Shown here in pieces: positions 27,270 through 36,714 of a DNA stretch of 64,000 nt. Every line of letters begins with the position of its first letter. Position 1 is the first letter of the stretch. Under the pieces are notes generated by a model. It saw only the letters and a program-made list of their open reading frames with translations. It did not search any database and was not told the DNA's origin. Source of the DNA: Brevundimonas intermedia (GTDB lineage: Bacteria > Pseudomonadota > Alphaproteobacteria > Caulobacterales > Caulobacteraceae); contig NZ_BSFD01000001.1 of assembly GCF_027922165.1 (NCBI RefSeq), positions 18,883 to 82,882 of the forward strand, read 5' to 3'. The translations under genes and the position numbers were made by a program.

Positions 27270-29075
27270 ATGACGCGTGACGACACCTCCCCACACCTGA
27301 CCTGGACTGATGAAGACGAACCCCGTTCGGGACGGTTCGGCGATGTCTATTTCTCGCGCGATGACGGGCTGGCGGAGACCCGGGCTGTCTTTCTGGAAGG
27401 CTGCGGACTGCCCGAAGCCTGGGCCGGGCGGCGCCGGTTCACCGTGGCGGAACTGGGGTTCGGCACCGGTCTGAACATCGTCGCCCTGCTGGACCTGTGG
27501 CGACGGACTCGGCCGGAAGGCGGGCGGCTGCACATCTTCTCCATCGAAGGCTTCCCTCTGACCGCCGAGGAGGCGCGCCGCGCCCTGTCGAACTGGCCCG
27601 AGTTGGCGCAGGCCGCGCACGCCCTGACCGAGGCTTGGCCGGATCGGACGCCCGGATTCCACCGCCTGGACCTGCCGGCGTTCAACGCGGTGCTCGATCT
27701 GGCTGTCGGGGACGCGGCCTGGGCGCTGGACCAATGGCCGGGTCAGGCGGACGCCTGGTTCCTGGACGGGTTTTCGCCTGCTTTGAATCCCGGCATGTGG
27801 TCGCAAGAGGTGATGGACGGGATCGCAGCCCGTTCAGCACCCGACGCACGCGTGGCCACCTTCACCGTGGCGGGGGCGGTGCGGCGGGGATTGGCGGAGC
27901 GCGGTTTCGTCGTCGAGAAAAAGCCCGGCCACGGTCGCAAACGCGAACGGCTGGAGGCGCGCCGAACGAACGAAGCCCCTGGCGCTCGCCCCGCCGGGCC
28001 TACCCGCGTCTCTGGCCGCGTCTCTGGCCGCGTCGCCGTCATCGGCGCCGGGATCGCTGGAGCCTCTGTCGTGCGCGCCCTGACAGAAGCAGGGATCGCC
28101 GCAATCGTCATCGAAGGCGAGCGTCCCGGCGCGGGGGGATCGGGCTTTCCGGCCGGTCTGGCGACGCCGCGACTGGACGCCGGCGATCAGGCCATCGCGG
28201 GCCTTTACGCCCAGGCGCTGGAGCGGGCGCGACATCTCTATGAGGCCACGCCCGGCGCCGTGCTGGACCGGGGCGTCCTGCAATTGCCACAGGCGCCGCG
28301 CGACGCCGCACGCTTCGCCAAGATTGCGGCCCAGCCAATCTGGCGCGAGGGCGCCATGACCGTCATCGACGCCGAGGGGGCGGAGGCGCGGTTGGGCGAA
28401 CCGGTGACCGAAGGCGGGCTGCTGATGGCCGACGCCCGCGTCATCCAGCCCGCCGCCGCCCTGAACGCCTGGCTGGCTGGAGCGGACGTCGTAAAGGGCT
28501 TCGCAGCCCGGATCACACGGGACGCCGACGGCTGGATCATTCATGACGCCGAGGGGCGGGCTCTGGCCCGGGCCGACGCCGTCGTCGTGACGGCCGGCTG
28601 GGGGTCGGCCGAACTGTCGCCGACGAACAGCCTGACGCCCGTCCGGGGCCAGGCCGACTGGTGCGAGGGGCCATCCGCGCCCGCAGCGGCCTGGGGCGGC
28701 TACATCGCCCCGATGCAGACGGGCGTCCTGTTCGGGGCGAGCCATGGGCGGGGCGACGTCTCGCTCGAACCTCGAGACGCCGAAACCGCGAAGAATCTCG
28801 AAATCCTGCGCGACCGTCTGCCCCGGCTCGCCGAACAGGCGGAGACGGCCGACCGCCATCGCCGCGTGGCCATTCGCGCCACCACGCGCGACCGCCTGCC
28901 CCTGGTCGGACGGCGGGCGGACGGGGTCTATGTCTTGACCGGATTAGGCTCGCGCGGTCTCTGTGTCGCGCCCCTGCTGGGCGAACATGTGGCGGCGCTG
29001 ATTTCAGGCGCCCCCTCGCCGCTTCCGGCAGCGTGGGCGTCGCGGGTCGATCCAGATCGCCCGTCGGCGGCCTGA
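27270..29075 (+). CDS. mnmC: Bifunctional tRNA 5-methylaminomethyl-2-thiouridine biosynthesis protein, 601 aa
   Basis: Completes mnm5s2U at the tRNA wobble position. The N-terminal methyltransferase domain (about 1-235) has VAELGFGTGLNIVAL and FLDGFSPALNPGMWS. The C-terminal FAD domain starts with the dinucleotide motif AVIGAGIAGASV (Gly259-Gly264) and removes the carboxymethyl group. The order MTase then oxidase matches E. coli MnmC. The linker holds a 12-base tandem repeat (28005-28034) encoding RVSG twice plus RV, which may vary in copy number. ATG 27270 follows CGGAGG. Confidence 0.94.
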   Translation: MTRDDTSPHLTWTDEDEPRSGRFGDVYFSRDDGLAETRAVFLEGCGLPEAWAGRRRFTVAELGFGTGLNIVALLDLWRRTRPEGGRLHIFSIEGFPLTAEEARRALSNWPELAQAAHALTEAWPDRTPGFHRLDLPAFNAVLDLAVGDAAWALDQWPGQADAWFLDGFSPALNPGMWSQEVMDGIAARSAPDARVATFTVAGAVRRGLAERGFVVEKKPGHGRKRERLEARRTNEAPGARPAGPTRVSGRVSGRVAVIGAGIAGASVVRALTEAGIAAIVIEGERPGAGGSGFPAGLATPRLDAGDQAIAGLYAQALERARHLYEATPGAVLDRGVLQLPQAPRDAARFAKIAAQPIWREGAMTVIDAEGAEARLGEPVTEGGLLMADARVIQPAAALNAWLAGADVVKGFAARITRDADGWIIHDAEGRALARADAVVVTAGWGSAELSPTNSLTPVRGQADWCEGPSAPAAAWGGYIAPMQTGVLFGASHGRGDVSLEPRDAETAKNLEILRDRLPRLAEQAETADRHRRVAIRATTRDRLPLVGRRADGVYVLTGLGSRGLCVAPLLGEHVAALISGAPSPLPAAWASRVDPDRPSAA

Positions 29076-29142
29076 GCGCGGTTCAGCCTCTGTTCATCTG
29101 CGTCGCGGTTAGCTTGCCCTGCCGCCAGCAAGGGGATTTTCG

Positions 29143-29559
29143 ATGCGTATTCTGTCTTTGACCCTGGTCGCCTCGACAGCCGCCGCTCTCTGCCTTTCGG
29201 CCTGTGCGCCCGCAGCGACGACCGCGGCCGTCGCAGAGGGTGAAAGCACGACGGCCCGCTGTTTCCGCACCGACAATATCCGCAACTTCCGGGTCGACCG
29301 GCAAGCGGACCTCTATATCCGCTCGCTGCGTGACGATGTCTTCCTGATCAACACCGCCGGCGGCTGTCCCGATCTCGATTCCGCCGTATCAATCGCCGTG
29401 ACGCCGACGGCCGGTGGTTCGGACAATGTCTGCGTCGGCGATTCCGTCCACGTCCTGGTGCCCGGCGCGTCGTTCGGATCGGGCAAATGCCGGGCCTTCG
29501 TGACCAAGTCGCTGAACGCTGAAGAGGTCGCCGCCCTGCCGAGCCGCGCCCGTCCCTGA
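29143..29559 (+). CDS. Small lipoprotein resembling DUF6491, 138 aa
   Basis: The signal peptide ends in lipobox LSAC (Cys21). The mature part starts RCFRTDNIRNFRVDRQADLYIRS and includes DVFLINTAGGCPDLDSA, a pattern I associate with the DUF6491 family found in caulobacters and sphingomonads; function unknown. Four cysteines in the mature part could form disulfides. ATG 29143 is close to an AAGGGG sequence. The next gene starts 115 bases later. Confidence 0.8.
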   Translation: MRILSLTLVASTAAALCLSACAPAATTAAVAEGESTTARCFRTDNIRNFRVDRQADLYIRSLRDDVFLINTAGGCPDLDSAVSIAVTPTAGGSDNVCVGDSVHVLVPGASFGSGKCRAFVTKSLNAEEVAALPSRARP

Positions 29560-29674
29560 CTCCGTTCCTGGCCCTGCCGCTGCCCCTGTTCGGGGCGCCG
29601 GAACGCGTATTTGGAACCGGCTTGAAATTGGACGATCACGGGTATCAAATCCCTCCCCTAACGGGAGGATCATC

Positions 29675-30118
29675 ATGCGCGGAATCGCCAAACTGACAGT
29701 CTTAAGCCTCGGCATCCTGGCGGCGGCCTCGCCTGTGGCGGCTGAGACCTGGACCCGCTTTTCAGCCAGCGACAGCATCGTCTACATCGTGGATCAGGAC
29801 ACGCTGACAGCCACGGACGGCGTCACGACTGTCCGTTTCGCCCGCGTTCCGGCCCGAGGCGAAGCCGCCGACCTGAGCCACGAGGTCGAGGATGTCGCCA
29901 TCCGCTGTTCCGACGGTCAGTCCCGCACGGTCGCAACGATCACCCATGGCCCGGACGGAGCGGAAACCGACCGCTACGCCGATGAGAGCCCTTGGGACGC
30001 CACCCCGTCGGGCGGCGTCTATGGAGGACTGAAATCCTTCGCTTGCGAGGACATGCGGCCACAGGGCAAGTCCTTCCCGACGGTCTCCGCCTTTATCGCG
30101 GGCGGACGGGGCGGCTGA
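29675..30118 (+). CDS. Secreted small protein, possibly surface-adhesin E-like, 147 aa
   Basis: GGGAGGA precedes ATG 29675. A Sec signal peptide ends near ASPVAA. The mature part (ETWTRFSASDSIVYIVDQDTL... CSDGQ... ESPWDATPSGGVYGGLKSFACED) has two Cys and beta-rich strands and loosely resembles adhesin-E-type small domains, but I am not sure of that family. Its TGA (30116-30118) directly abuts the TGA of the convergent phospholipase gene (30119-30121), leaving no space for a terminator. Confidence 0.78.
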   Translation: MRGIAKLTVLSLGILAAASPVAAETWTRFSASDSIVYIVDQDTLTATDGVTTVRFARVPARGEAADLSHEVEDVAIRCSDGQSRTVATITHGPDGAETDRYADESPWDATPSGGVYGGLKSFACEDMRPQGKSFPTVSAFIAGGRGG

Positions 30119-32134
30119 TCAGGCCTTGGACGGCGCGGCCGGGACCCGACCGGCGAACTCGCTTCGCCAGCCGCCGACTTCGACAGACAGGTCATAGGTC
30201 TGATTGGCGTCCATCCCCTCGATGCGAATCCTGTGTTCGCCGTCGACGGCGACACCCCGTTCGCCTTGGCCGAGATCGACCCGCGCCGCGCCCTTGCCGG
30301 TCAGCAACAGGACAGGCGCCCGGCCGGACCAATCCAGCCGCGCGGACACCCTCTGAGCCGCGCCCGATCCGACGAAGCGGCGATGGAAGCCCTCCGGGCC
30401 CATGATCTGGACATCCACGCCGCCCGATCCCGCCCAGACGTCCTGAAGCTGTTTGCCGCCTTCGACCGTATAGCGCCGGGGGCCGGCCTCAAGGTCCAGA
30501 CGGTCATAGACGTGGAACACCGCCGCCCGAACGCCGGTGTTGACGAAGGACAGACGCACGCCGCCGTCGGCCAGAATTTCGTGCCCGCACTCCAACGCAT
30601 AAACGCTGGGGCAGGCTGGTCTGAAACCGGAGACCTGCTCGGCACGCGCCGGGGTCGCCGGGATCGGGGGGGTGGTGCGTCCGGCAAGGGCGGCGGCGCG
30701 CACGGCGGCGTCTTGGGTCGCGGGCAGTGAAACCAGCCGGGCGTCCAAGCCGCTGAAGTCCAGGCAGGAGGTCAGGTCGCCGCAGACGGCCCGGCGCCAG
30801 GGCGAGATATTGGGCTCCATGACGCCGAACCGGGCCTCCAGGAAGCGGATCACTGAAGTGTGGTCGAACACTTCGGAATTGACCTTTCCGCCTCGACTCC
30901 AGGGCGACAGCACATACATGGGCACGCGTGGGCCCAGGCCGTAGGGGCGCCCGCGATACTGTGGCAGGTCCAGCTGCTTGTCGGCGAGGGCGGCCTGAAG
31001 GTGATATTCGCCCGACAGATCGACGGTCGAGCCGCCCCGCAGGCCGCCCTGGGCGTCGCGCGACGGCGGCGCCGGCGGCGGCACATGGTCGAAGAAGCCG
31101 TCGTTCTCGTCGAAATTGACCAGCAGGACCGTGCGCGCCCAGACGTCCGGGTCCGCAGTCAGGGCGTCGATCACCTGAGACGTATAGTCTGCGCCCTGGG
31201 CCGGGCTGGACGGGCCGGGGTGTTCCGAGCCGCTGGCGGTGGCGATGACATAGGAGACCTGGGGCAGTCGCCCGGCCAGGACGTCGGCCTTCAGCCCGTC
31301 CAGCGCCCGCGTGGTCAGGCCCCGTTCGACCAGGGCCGGATCCGATCCCGGCGCACCTATTGCGGCCTTCTGGAAGGCCTCGAAACCGACCAGAGGATTG
31401 TCGGTGAAATTGTCGGCCATGTCCTGATAGACGCGCCAGTCGATCCCCGCCGCCTGCAACCGCTCCACATAGGTGGTCCAGCGATAGGGCTCCTCGTCGC
31501 CGCCGTCACGCGGCAGATTGTCGTGCGAATTGCCGATACAGGGGCCGCCCCGCTCGCCCGACCCGTCGTTCGTGCCCGACCACAGCATGACCCGGTTGGG
31601 ATTGGTGCCGGTCTGCAGCGCGCAGAAATAGGCGTCGCACAGGGTGAAGGCGTCGGCCATGGCGTACTGAAAGGGGATGTCCGCCCGCTCGTAATAGCCC
31701 ATGGAATGGGCATGCTTGGCCTCGGGCCAGCGCCCCATCCGTCCGTCATCCCAGGCCGCCTGGGCGTCGGGCCAGCTGTGCGGTGTGCCCTCGACCCGCA
31801 TATGGGCGAAGGTCTGGCGGGTGTTCAGTGGAAAGGGCGCCAGCCACGCCGGCCCCTCGCCGCCGCCGTCGTGCTGGAGCAGGACGTCTCGGGACTTGCC
31901 GTCGACGCCCGGCGCCGGGGCCGGATGCGGATCCGAGAAGCCCCGCACCCCGTTCATCGTGCCGAAGTAGTGATCGAACGACCGGTTCTCCTGCATCAGG
32001 ATCACCACATGGTCGACGTCCTGGATCGTGCCGGTCCGCACCCTGGGCGCAATACTCAAGGCCCGCGCCAACGACGGAAAAGCGGCGGCGGCGGCGAGGC
32101 CGGCCAATAGGCCGCGACGATCGATCTGGGGCAT
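30119..32134 (-). CDS. Phosphocholine-type phospholipase C, Tat-exported, 671 aa
   Basis: A secreted phosphoesterase that cleaves phosphatidylcholine-like lipids and may supply phosphate or choline. The N-terminus has a twin-arginine signal (DRRGLLAGLAAAAAF). The phosphoesterase domain (about 35-430) begins VDHVVILMQENRSFDHYFGTM, whose Glu/Asn are metal and catalytic residues, and includes LVNFDENDGFFDHVPPP. The last 230 residues form two beta-sandwich repeats usual in this family (PF05506-type). Length agrees with Pseudomonas PlcN/PlcH (about 690-730). ATG 32134 is used. Gene symbol left blank because the exact substrate class is unclear. Confidence 0.92.
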   Translation of the reverse strand: MPQIDRRGLLAGLAAAAAFPSLARALSIAPRVRTGTIQDVDHVVILMQENRSFDHYFGTMNGVRGFSDPHPAPAPGVDGKSRDVLLQHDGGGEGPAWLAPFPLNTRQTFAHMRVEGTPHSWPDAQAAWDDGRMGRWPEAKHAHSMGYYERADIPFQYAMADAFTLCDAYFCALQTGTNPNRVMLWSGTNDGSGERGGPCIGNSHDNLPRDGGDEEPYRWTTYVERLQAAGIDWRVYQDMADNFTDNPLVGFEAFQKAAIGAPGSDPALVERGLTTRALDGLKADVLAGRLPQVSYVIATASGSEHPGPSSPAQGADYTSQVIDALTADPDVWARTVLLVNFDENDGFFDHVPPPAPPSRDAQGGLRGGSTVDLSGEYHLQAALADKQLDLPQYRGRPYGLGPRVPMYVLSPWSRGGKVNSEVFDHTSVIRFLEARFGVMEPNISPWRRAVCGDLTSCLDFSGLDARLVSLPATQDAAVRAAALAGRTTPPIPATPARAEQVSGFRPACPSVYALECGHEILADGGVRLSFVNTGVRAAVFHVYDRLDLEAGPRRYTVEGGKQLQDVWAGSGGVDVQIMGPEGFHRRFVGSGAAQRVSARLDWSGRAPVLLLTGKGAARVDLGQGERGVAVDGEHRIRIEGMDANQTYDLSVEVGGWRSEFAGRVPAAPSKA

Positions 32135-32352
32135 GGCGCGTCCGTGCTGAGGCGGCGGCCACGGGGGCCGACATAGGCGACGACGGCCTAGCTTAACCTC
32201 GGCGTCGATGCGCGAGGTTCATAGAAGTCGGGTGTGACAGAAAGACTTCAGCGGCGACATGTCGCGCGATTATTTCTCGGCCACATCGTCGATGGCGCTG
32301 GTCTATCGACAACGCCTTATTGAGACACGGCGACAGCGGCCCCAAGCGTCAA

Positions 32353-32378
32353 AGCGGCCGGGCGCAAGCCCGACCGCT
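32353..32378 (-). terminator. Terminator-like hairpin after the TonB receptor gene
   Basis: On the minus strand: AGCGGTCGGGC - TTGC - GCCCGGCCGCT, an 11-bp stem with one G-T pair, followed by TTTGACG. It starts 22 bases after the receptor stop. The T-run is short. Confidence 0.6.
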
Positions 32379-32399
32379 CAATGAACCCTTTTGGGTATT

Positions 32400-34865
32400 C
32401 TAGAAGAATAGACGCAAGCTCGCGCTGATATTCCGGCCCGGCAAGGCGCGGGCTAGCGCCACGCCGGTAGCCGGCAAGGTTGGCGCGCTGACCTCCGTGA
32501 GCGCAATCTCATCCAGCAAGTTGGTCGCGTAAAGGGACACCACGACCCGCTCCATGGGCCGCACCTCCAAGAAGGCGTTCACCGTGGTGTAACCCGGCAT
32601 GACCAGTTGGTTGACGTCCTGGGAGAAGCTCTCCGTCGTGCCGACGAGGCTGGCGCCGACCGTGAACAGGTTCGTTTCGTACTGCGGCATCATCGCGAAG
32701 ATCATGTCCGCCTGGCGACGCGGCGTATTTCCGATCAGGGCGGGGTCCGCCGCTTCAGTGATCTCGGCGCTGGTCAGGGTCGCGCTGCCAGTCAGGCTGA
32801 AGGGGCCGCGCTGGATACCGCCTTCAAATTCAGCGCCGATCGCCTCATAGCCCTGGGTGACAAGGAAGAACGCCGTCTGACCGTTGGCGTCCGGCCGCAG
32901 TTGTTGATTGGTCTCGCCGACTTCGGCCCAGAAACCGGTCACGTTCGCGAAGAGACCGGGGGTCCGGAACTTTACCCCGACCTCGGCTTGATCGACCGGG
33001 TCGTAGGAGATGTCCGTGTTGGTCAGACCGCCCGTCGCCGGATTGATCGCCGTCGTGCGCAGAATGCGCTCGCCGGCCGCTCGGCCGCCGCTGCTGTAGC
33101 GAGCGAAGGTCGAGTAGCTCTGGGACAGGCGATAGTTCGCACTGATCGAGTATGAGGTGTAGTCGTAGTCATAGTTGACCGGAATACGGCTCGACGTCTG
33201 GCCGAAGGTTTGCTCGGCCTCAGAAAGCACGCCGTCGCCGTTGATATCGATCGCCCGGGACGAGGTAGGGGTGTTGCCAAAGGTCTCGCCACGCACTTCA
33301 CCCGTCTCGAACCGCACGGACCCCCCCAGCGCCAGTCGCCCGATTCGGTAGTTGAGCGAGGCGTAGGGCGCCAGAATGCGGTACTCCACATCGGTCCGGG
33401 CGTTGGTGGCCCAGCTATAGACGCCATCCTGAGTACGGCGAGTGCCGTCGGTATTGATGATGTCCACCAGAGCCGAATTCCCACCATCGACAACGTCCTG
33501 GAAAGCCGTGATCTGCTGGCGATCAAAGGCGATGTCCTGAGTGGCGTTATAGACGCCGAAAGTGGTGGTCAGGTCGCCGCCGCCGACGGCCCATACGCGG
33601 CTCGCGCGCAGGTCATTGGTGAAGTTGTTGAGGCTATCGACCTGGCTGTTGACCAGACTGGTGACGGCGATGACGCCATTCCCGTTCAGGCTCGCAGGAT
33701 TGGTGATCGCCTGCCCACGCTGCGGGCCCGAGGCATAGGCGATCGTTCCAGACCGGCCGCCGAAGGCCAGCGGCAGGGACGCGGCAGGGGCCAGCCCCAC
33801 CGGGAAGTTGAAGAACTGGTCACCCGACTGATCCGAGAACCGCATATGTTCGGTGATCGTCCAGTCGCCAAGATTAAAGCGCGTCTGGAAGCCGATTGAC
33901 CGGACCAGCGCATGACTGCCGTCTTGAATGTCGGTCTCGGCCACAGTCCCGTCGGGGGTCATGTAGGGAATGACGCCGATGTTTCGCGACGTGAGACTGC
34001 CCTCTCGGATCGAGAAGCCGGGGAGATCGCCATAGGACGGATCGTCATTTGTGCCGCTCACCGCGATTGGAGCAGACTGATAGATGGGCACGCGGTCATC
34101 GAGCAATTTGCCCTCGATGCGGAAGAAGCCGCCGTCAAAGTCCTTGGTCACATTGAAGCGGAGCTGCCCGCCGCGATGGCCTTCAAAGCCGATGTCGCGA
34201 ACCCCCTCGCCTTCGCGGTAGAAGCCCCCGACGTGGAAGCGCAAAGTGTCGGAGAGGTGTCCGCCATAGCTGAAGTCCACGCGCTGGCTGTCATAATCCA
34301 GACCGGTCGAGACCTGCACCGACCCACCCTCGACTTCACCCGTGTTCGAGATCAGGTTGATCACCCCGCCGGGTGCGTTCGAGGCGAAGGTCGAGGCCGA
34401 GCCGCCGCGGATCGACTCGATCTGGGCGACGTTGAAGTCGAAGCGCATGAAATGGTCGGGCGTGAACGCCACAATGTCGCCAATCTGAAGCACCGGCAGA
34501 CCATCTTCCTGGAACTGCAGATACTTGGCGCCGGTGCTTACCATCGGCAGCCCGCGAATCGTGTAGTTGCCGAGCGTCTCGCCGGAGCCGGCCTCGGCCC
34601 GGATGCCCGGAATGGTGCGGAAGATGGCGTTGATCGAGGTATTGCCGATCCGCAGCACATCAACATCGTCGATGGAACTGGTGGAGGTGGCGCTGTCGAG
34701 ACGATCCCGCGCCTTGGCGACGCCCGTGACGACGACGTCGTCATTTGCCCTGGTGCGACTGGCCTCCCAAGCCGTCTGGCGCGCCGGGGCCTGTTGGGCC
34801 TGGGCGAAAGACGGTGTAGCGAACAACAAGGGCGCCAGCGCAACGCCAAGGTATAGAGATCTCAA
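32400..34865 (-). CDS. TonB-dependent outer-membrane receptor, 821 aa
   Basis: A 22-strand type gated barrel for an unknown ligand. The signal peptide ends PSFAQA; the plug domain (about 40-190) has VVVTGVAKARDRL and IRGLPMVST; the barrel ends LPGRNISASLRLFF with a terminal Phe. Start is TTG 34865, supported by GGGAGGAG five bases upstream. Residues 540-551 in an outer loop read DINGDGVLSEAE, a complete EF-hand/dockerin-type calcium loop. Composition is lower in GC than most neighbours. No transporter or degradative enzymes are adjacent except the phospholipase, so the ligand cannot be named. Confidence 0.93.
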   Translation of the reverse strand: MRSLYLGVALAPLLFATPSFAQAQQAPARQTAWEASRTRANDDVVVTGVAKARDRLDSATSTSSIDDVDVLRIGNTSINAIFRTIPGIRAEAGSGETLGNYTIRGLPMVSTGAKYLQFQEDGLPVLQIGDIVAFTPDHFMRFDFNVAQIESIRGGSASTFASNAPGGVINLISNTGEVEGGSVQVSTGLDYDSQRVDFSYGGHLSDTLRFHVGGFYREGEGVRDIGFEGHRGGQLRFNVTKDFDGGFFRIEGKLLDDRVPIYQSAPIAVSGTNDDPSYGDLPGFSIREGSLTSRNIGVIPYMTPDGTVAETDIQDGSHALVRSIGFQTRFNLGDWTITEHMRFSDQSGDQFFNFPVGLAPAASLPLAFGGRSGTIAYASGPQRGQAITNPASLNGNGVIAVTSLVNSQVDSLNNFTNDLRASRVWAVGGGDLTTTFGVYNATQDIAFDRQQITAFQDVVDGGNSALVDIINTDGTRRTQDGVYSWATNARTDVEYRILAPYASLNYRIGRLALGGSVRFETGEVRGETFGNTPTSSRAIDINGDGVLSEAEQTFGQTSSRIPVNYDYDYTSYSISANYRLSQSYSTFARYSSGGRAAGERILRTTAINPATGGLTNTDISYDPVDQAEVGVKFRTPGLFANVTGFWAEVGETNQQLRPDANGQTAFFLVTQGYEAIGAEFEGGIQRGPFSLTGSATLTSAEITEAADPALIGNTPRRQADMIFAMMPQYETNLFTVGASLVGTTESFSQDVNQLVMPGYTTVNAFLEVRPMERVVVSLYATNLLDEIALTEVSAPTLPATGVALARALPGRNISASLRLFF

Positions 34866-35259
34866 AACAGCTCCTCCCGAACTTATTCAACGAATATTCG
34901 ATCTAGAGGAGACATTTCTCATCTAAGCGAATTCGTCATTTGTGGTGATCAGACTGACCAAACAAATACGGCGAACTGCCCTTCAGATTTTATAATGAGG
35001 GACTAAGCATTTTTACTGAGTGTTTCAGCCGCCATGTCTGGCGAGACGCGTCGCCGAAGGTCACCCGATAAGACGGCCACGCAGAGGCGGTGTCGCCTCG
35101 CCCACCTCGTCGATAGGGTCAGACCTTCCGGCGCCGGAGAGCGGTCCCTTCGTCGCGCGCCTCAGTTGAGCGCTATGTCTTTGAAAGGCTTATCACACCC
35201 ATTGCCACAGCCTGGGCCGTTATCTACGCTCGCAATCAAACGAAAGCAGAATTATCGGC
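34866..35259. other. AT-rich gene-free region between TonB receptor and histidine kinase
   Basis: About 394 bases between divergent genes, clearly lower in GC than the surroundings. I find no credible gene. An imperfect inverted repeat with ATTTGT (34938-34943) and ACAAAT (34962-34967) arms, and a perfect TATAAT at 34991-34996, lie here, but no matching -35 is placed 16-18 bases upstream of the latter. The receptor ribosome-binding site is at 34871-34878. The control region for both genes must be inside it. Confidence 0.5.
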
Positions 35260-36633
35260 ATGAACAGATCCATTGGTGTGACCAGCGAGCGCCTTGGACG
35301 CATTGTCGAAGAAGCCGCAAGCGAAGTTTATATATTTGGCGCGGATGACTTCTTTTTTCGCCTTGTAAACAAGGGTGCAAGAGACAATCTCGGCTATAGC
35401 GCCGAAGAACTGACTCAACTGACCCCCTGGAACTTGAAACCCAACATCAGTCAAACAGAGTTTCTCTCGCTCATTGGGCCACTCCGATCAGGCGAGATTG
35501 ACAGGCTCGACTTCGACACAACCCACAAACGAAAAGACGGCACGGAATACAATGTATCCGTCAAGCTTCAGCTGTTTGATGATGGAGCCGATGCGGTCTT
35601 CTATGCCGCGATCCGGGACACGACGGATTATCAAAGGGTCGAAGCCGAACTCCGGAGCACGGCCACCCGTCTGGATGTGATCCTGGGCAATACCACGATG
35701 GCGGTCTTCCTGATGGATGAACGGCAACATTGTGTGTTCATGAACAGGGCGGCGGAGAAGCTGACGGGCTATGCCTTGCACGAAACCGTCGGAAGGCCGC
35801 TTCACGATGTGATCCATCACACCTATCCGGACGGCTCGCCCTTCCCCCTGTCGGAATGCGCCATAGACCGCGCCTTTCCCGAGAAGGCCGGAATCCAAGG
35901 AGAAGAGGTTTTTGTCCATAAGGACGGCTCCTTCTACCCCGTCGCCTTCACCGCCAGCCCGATTTACGACAACGACGCCAGGGTCGTCGGGACCGTCATC
36001 GAAGCGCGCGATATCAGCGAGCAGAAGCGCAGCGAGGAGGCTCGCCAACTGCTGATGAACGAGGTCGATCACAGGGCGCGCAATGTTCTGTCGATCATCC
36101 AGTCGCTCACCCGCCTGACGCGCGCGGACAATCTGGAGAGCTACAAGGATACTCTCACTGGCCGGATCGGCGCCCTGGCGCGCGCGCAGACCTCGCTGGC
36201 CAGCCGGCGTTGGGAAGGCGGGCGGCTGGAGGATGTGATCCGGGAAGAGCTGGACGTTCTTTGTCCGAAAGACACCGTCGACACCCAGGGCCCTGAGGTC
36301 AGCCTGTCGCCGGAGCAGGTTCAGCCCCTCAGCATGCTGCTTCACGAACTGGCCACCAACGCCAACAAATACGGCGCCTGCAGCAATGGCGGCGGTCGCG
36401 TCTCGGTGACCTGGACGCTGGACGACAGCCAGGTGAGTATCCAATGGCGTGAAACCGGGGGACCTCCGGTCGTCGCCCCCACGCGAGAAGGTTTCGGCTC
36501 ATCCCTGAAGGCCAATGTGGTCCGTCAACTTGGCGGCGTCATCACCCGCTCGTGGGAGACCAACGGCTTGGTCGTGAAGGTCGCCTTCCCTGTTGAATGC
36601 GCGCGAGCAACGGCCCCGAAGACGACAGACTGA
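35260..36633 (+). CDS. PAS-PAS HWE-family histidine kinase, 457 aa
   Basis: A cytoplasmic sensor kinase with no membrane segment. PAS 1 spans about 15-130 and PAS 2 about 135-255 (VFMNRAAEKLTGYALHE), then the HWE kinase core: phospho-acceptor His271 in MNEVDHRARN, N-box HELATNANKYG (His362, Asn367) and WRETGGPPV, the Trp-x-Glu mark of the family. HWE kinases often feed general stress or light responses; here no response regulator is adjacent. The first PAS is encoded by AT-richer DNA (47-55% GC in counted lines) than the kinase core (about 63%), so the sensor part may have a different origin. Confidence 0.92.
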   Translation: MNRSIGVTSERLGRIVEEAASEVYIFGADDFFFRLVNKGARDNLGYSAEELTQLTPWNLKPNISQTEFLSLIGPLRSGEIDRLDFDTTHKRKDGTEYNVSVKLQLFDDGADAVFYAAIRDTTDYQRVEAELRSTATRLDVILGNTTMAVFLMDERQHCVFMNRAAEKLTGYALHETVGRPLHDVIHHTYPDGSPFPLSECAIDRAFPEKAGIQGEEVFVHKDGSFYPVAFTASPIYDNDARVVGTVIEARDISEQKRSEEARQLLMNEVDHRARNVLSIIQSLTRLTRADNLESYKDTLTGRIGALARAQTSLASRRWEGGRLEDVIREELDVLCPKDTVDTQGPEVSLSPEQVQPLSMLLHELATNANKYGACSNGGGRVSVTWTLDDSQVSIQWRETGGPPVVAPTREGFGSSLKANVVRQLGGVITRSWETNGLVVKVAFPVECARATAPKTTD

Positions 36634-36714
36634 GAATGGCGCTCTTGATCGCCCCGGTTCAGACATCCACGCGCTGGGCCTTGGGCGAACCCGGAGATTT
36701 CATCCTTTAAGGCC

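Noticed and set aside
29600..29660. ECF/EcfG-type GGAAC promoter before the 147-aa secreted protein
   Set aside because: Two GGAAC boxes are present but neither has a CGTT-like -10 at 16-17 bases.
30860..32110. 416-residue frame opposite the phospholipase
   Set aside because: Antisense shadow with no family match, while the minus strand encodes a complete phospholipase C.
34991..34996. TATAAT as a promoter for the HWE kinase
   Set aside because: No -35 match at proper spacing and it is about 260 bases before the start codon.
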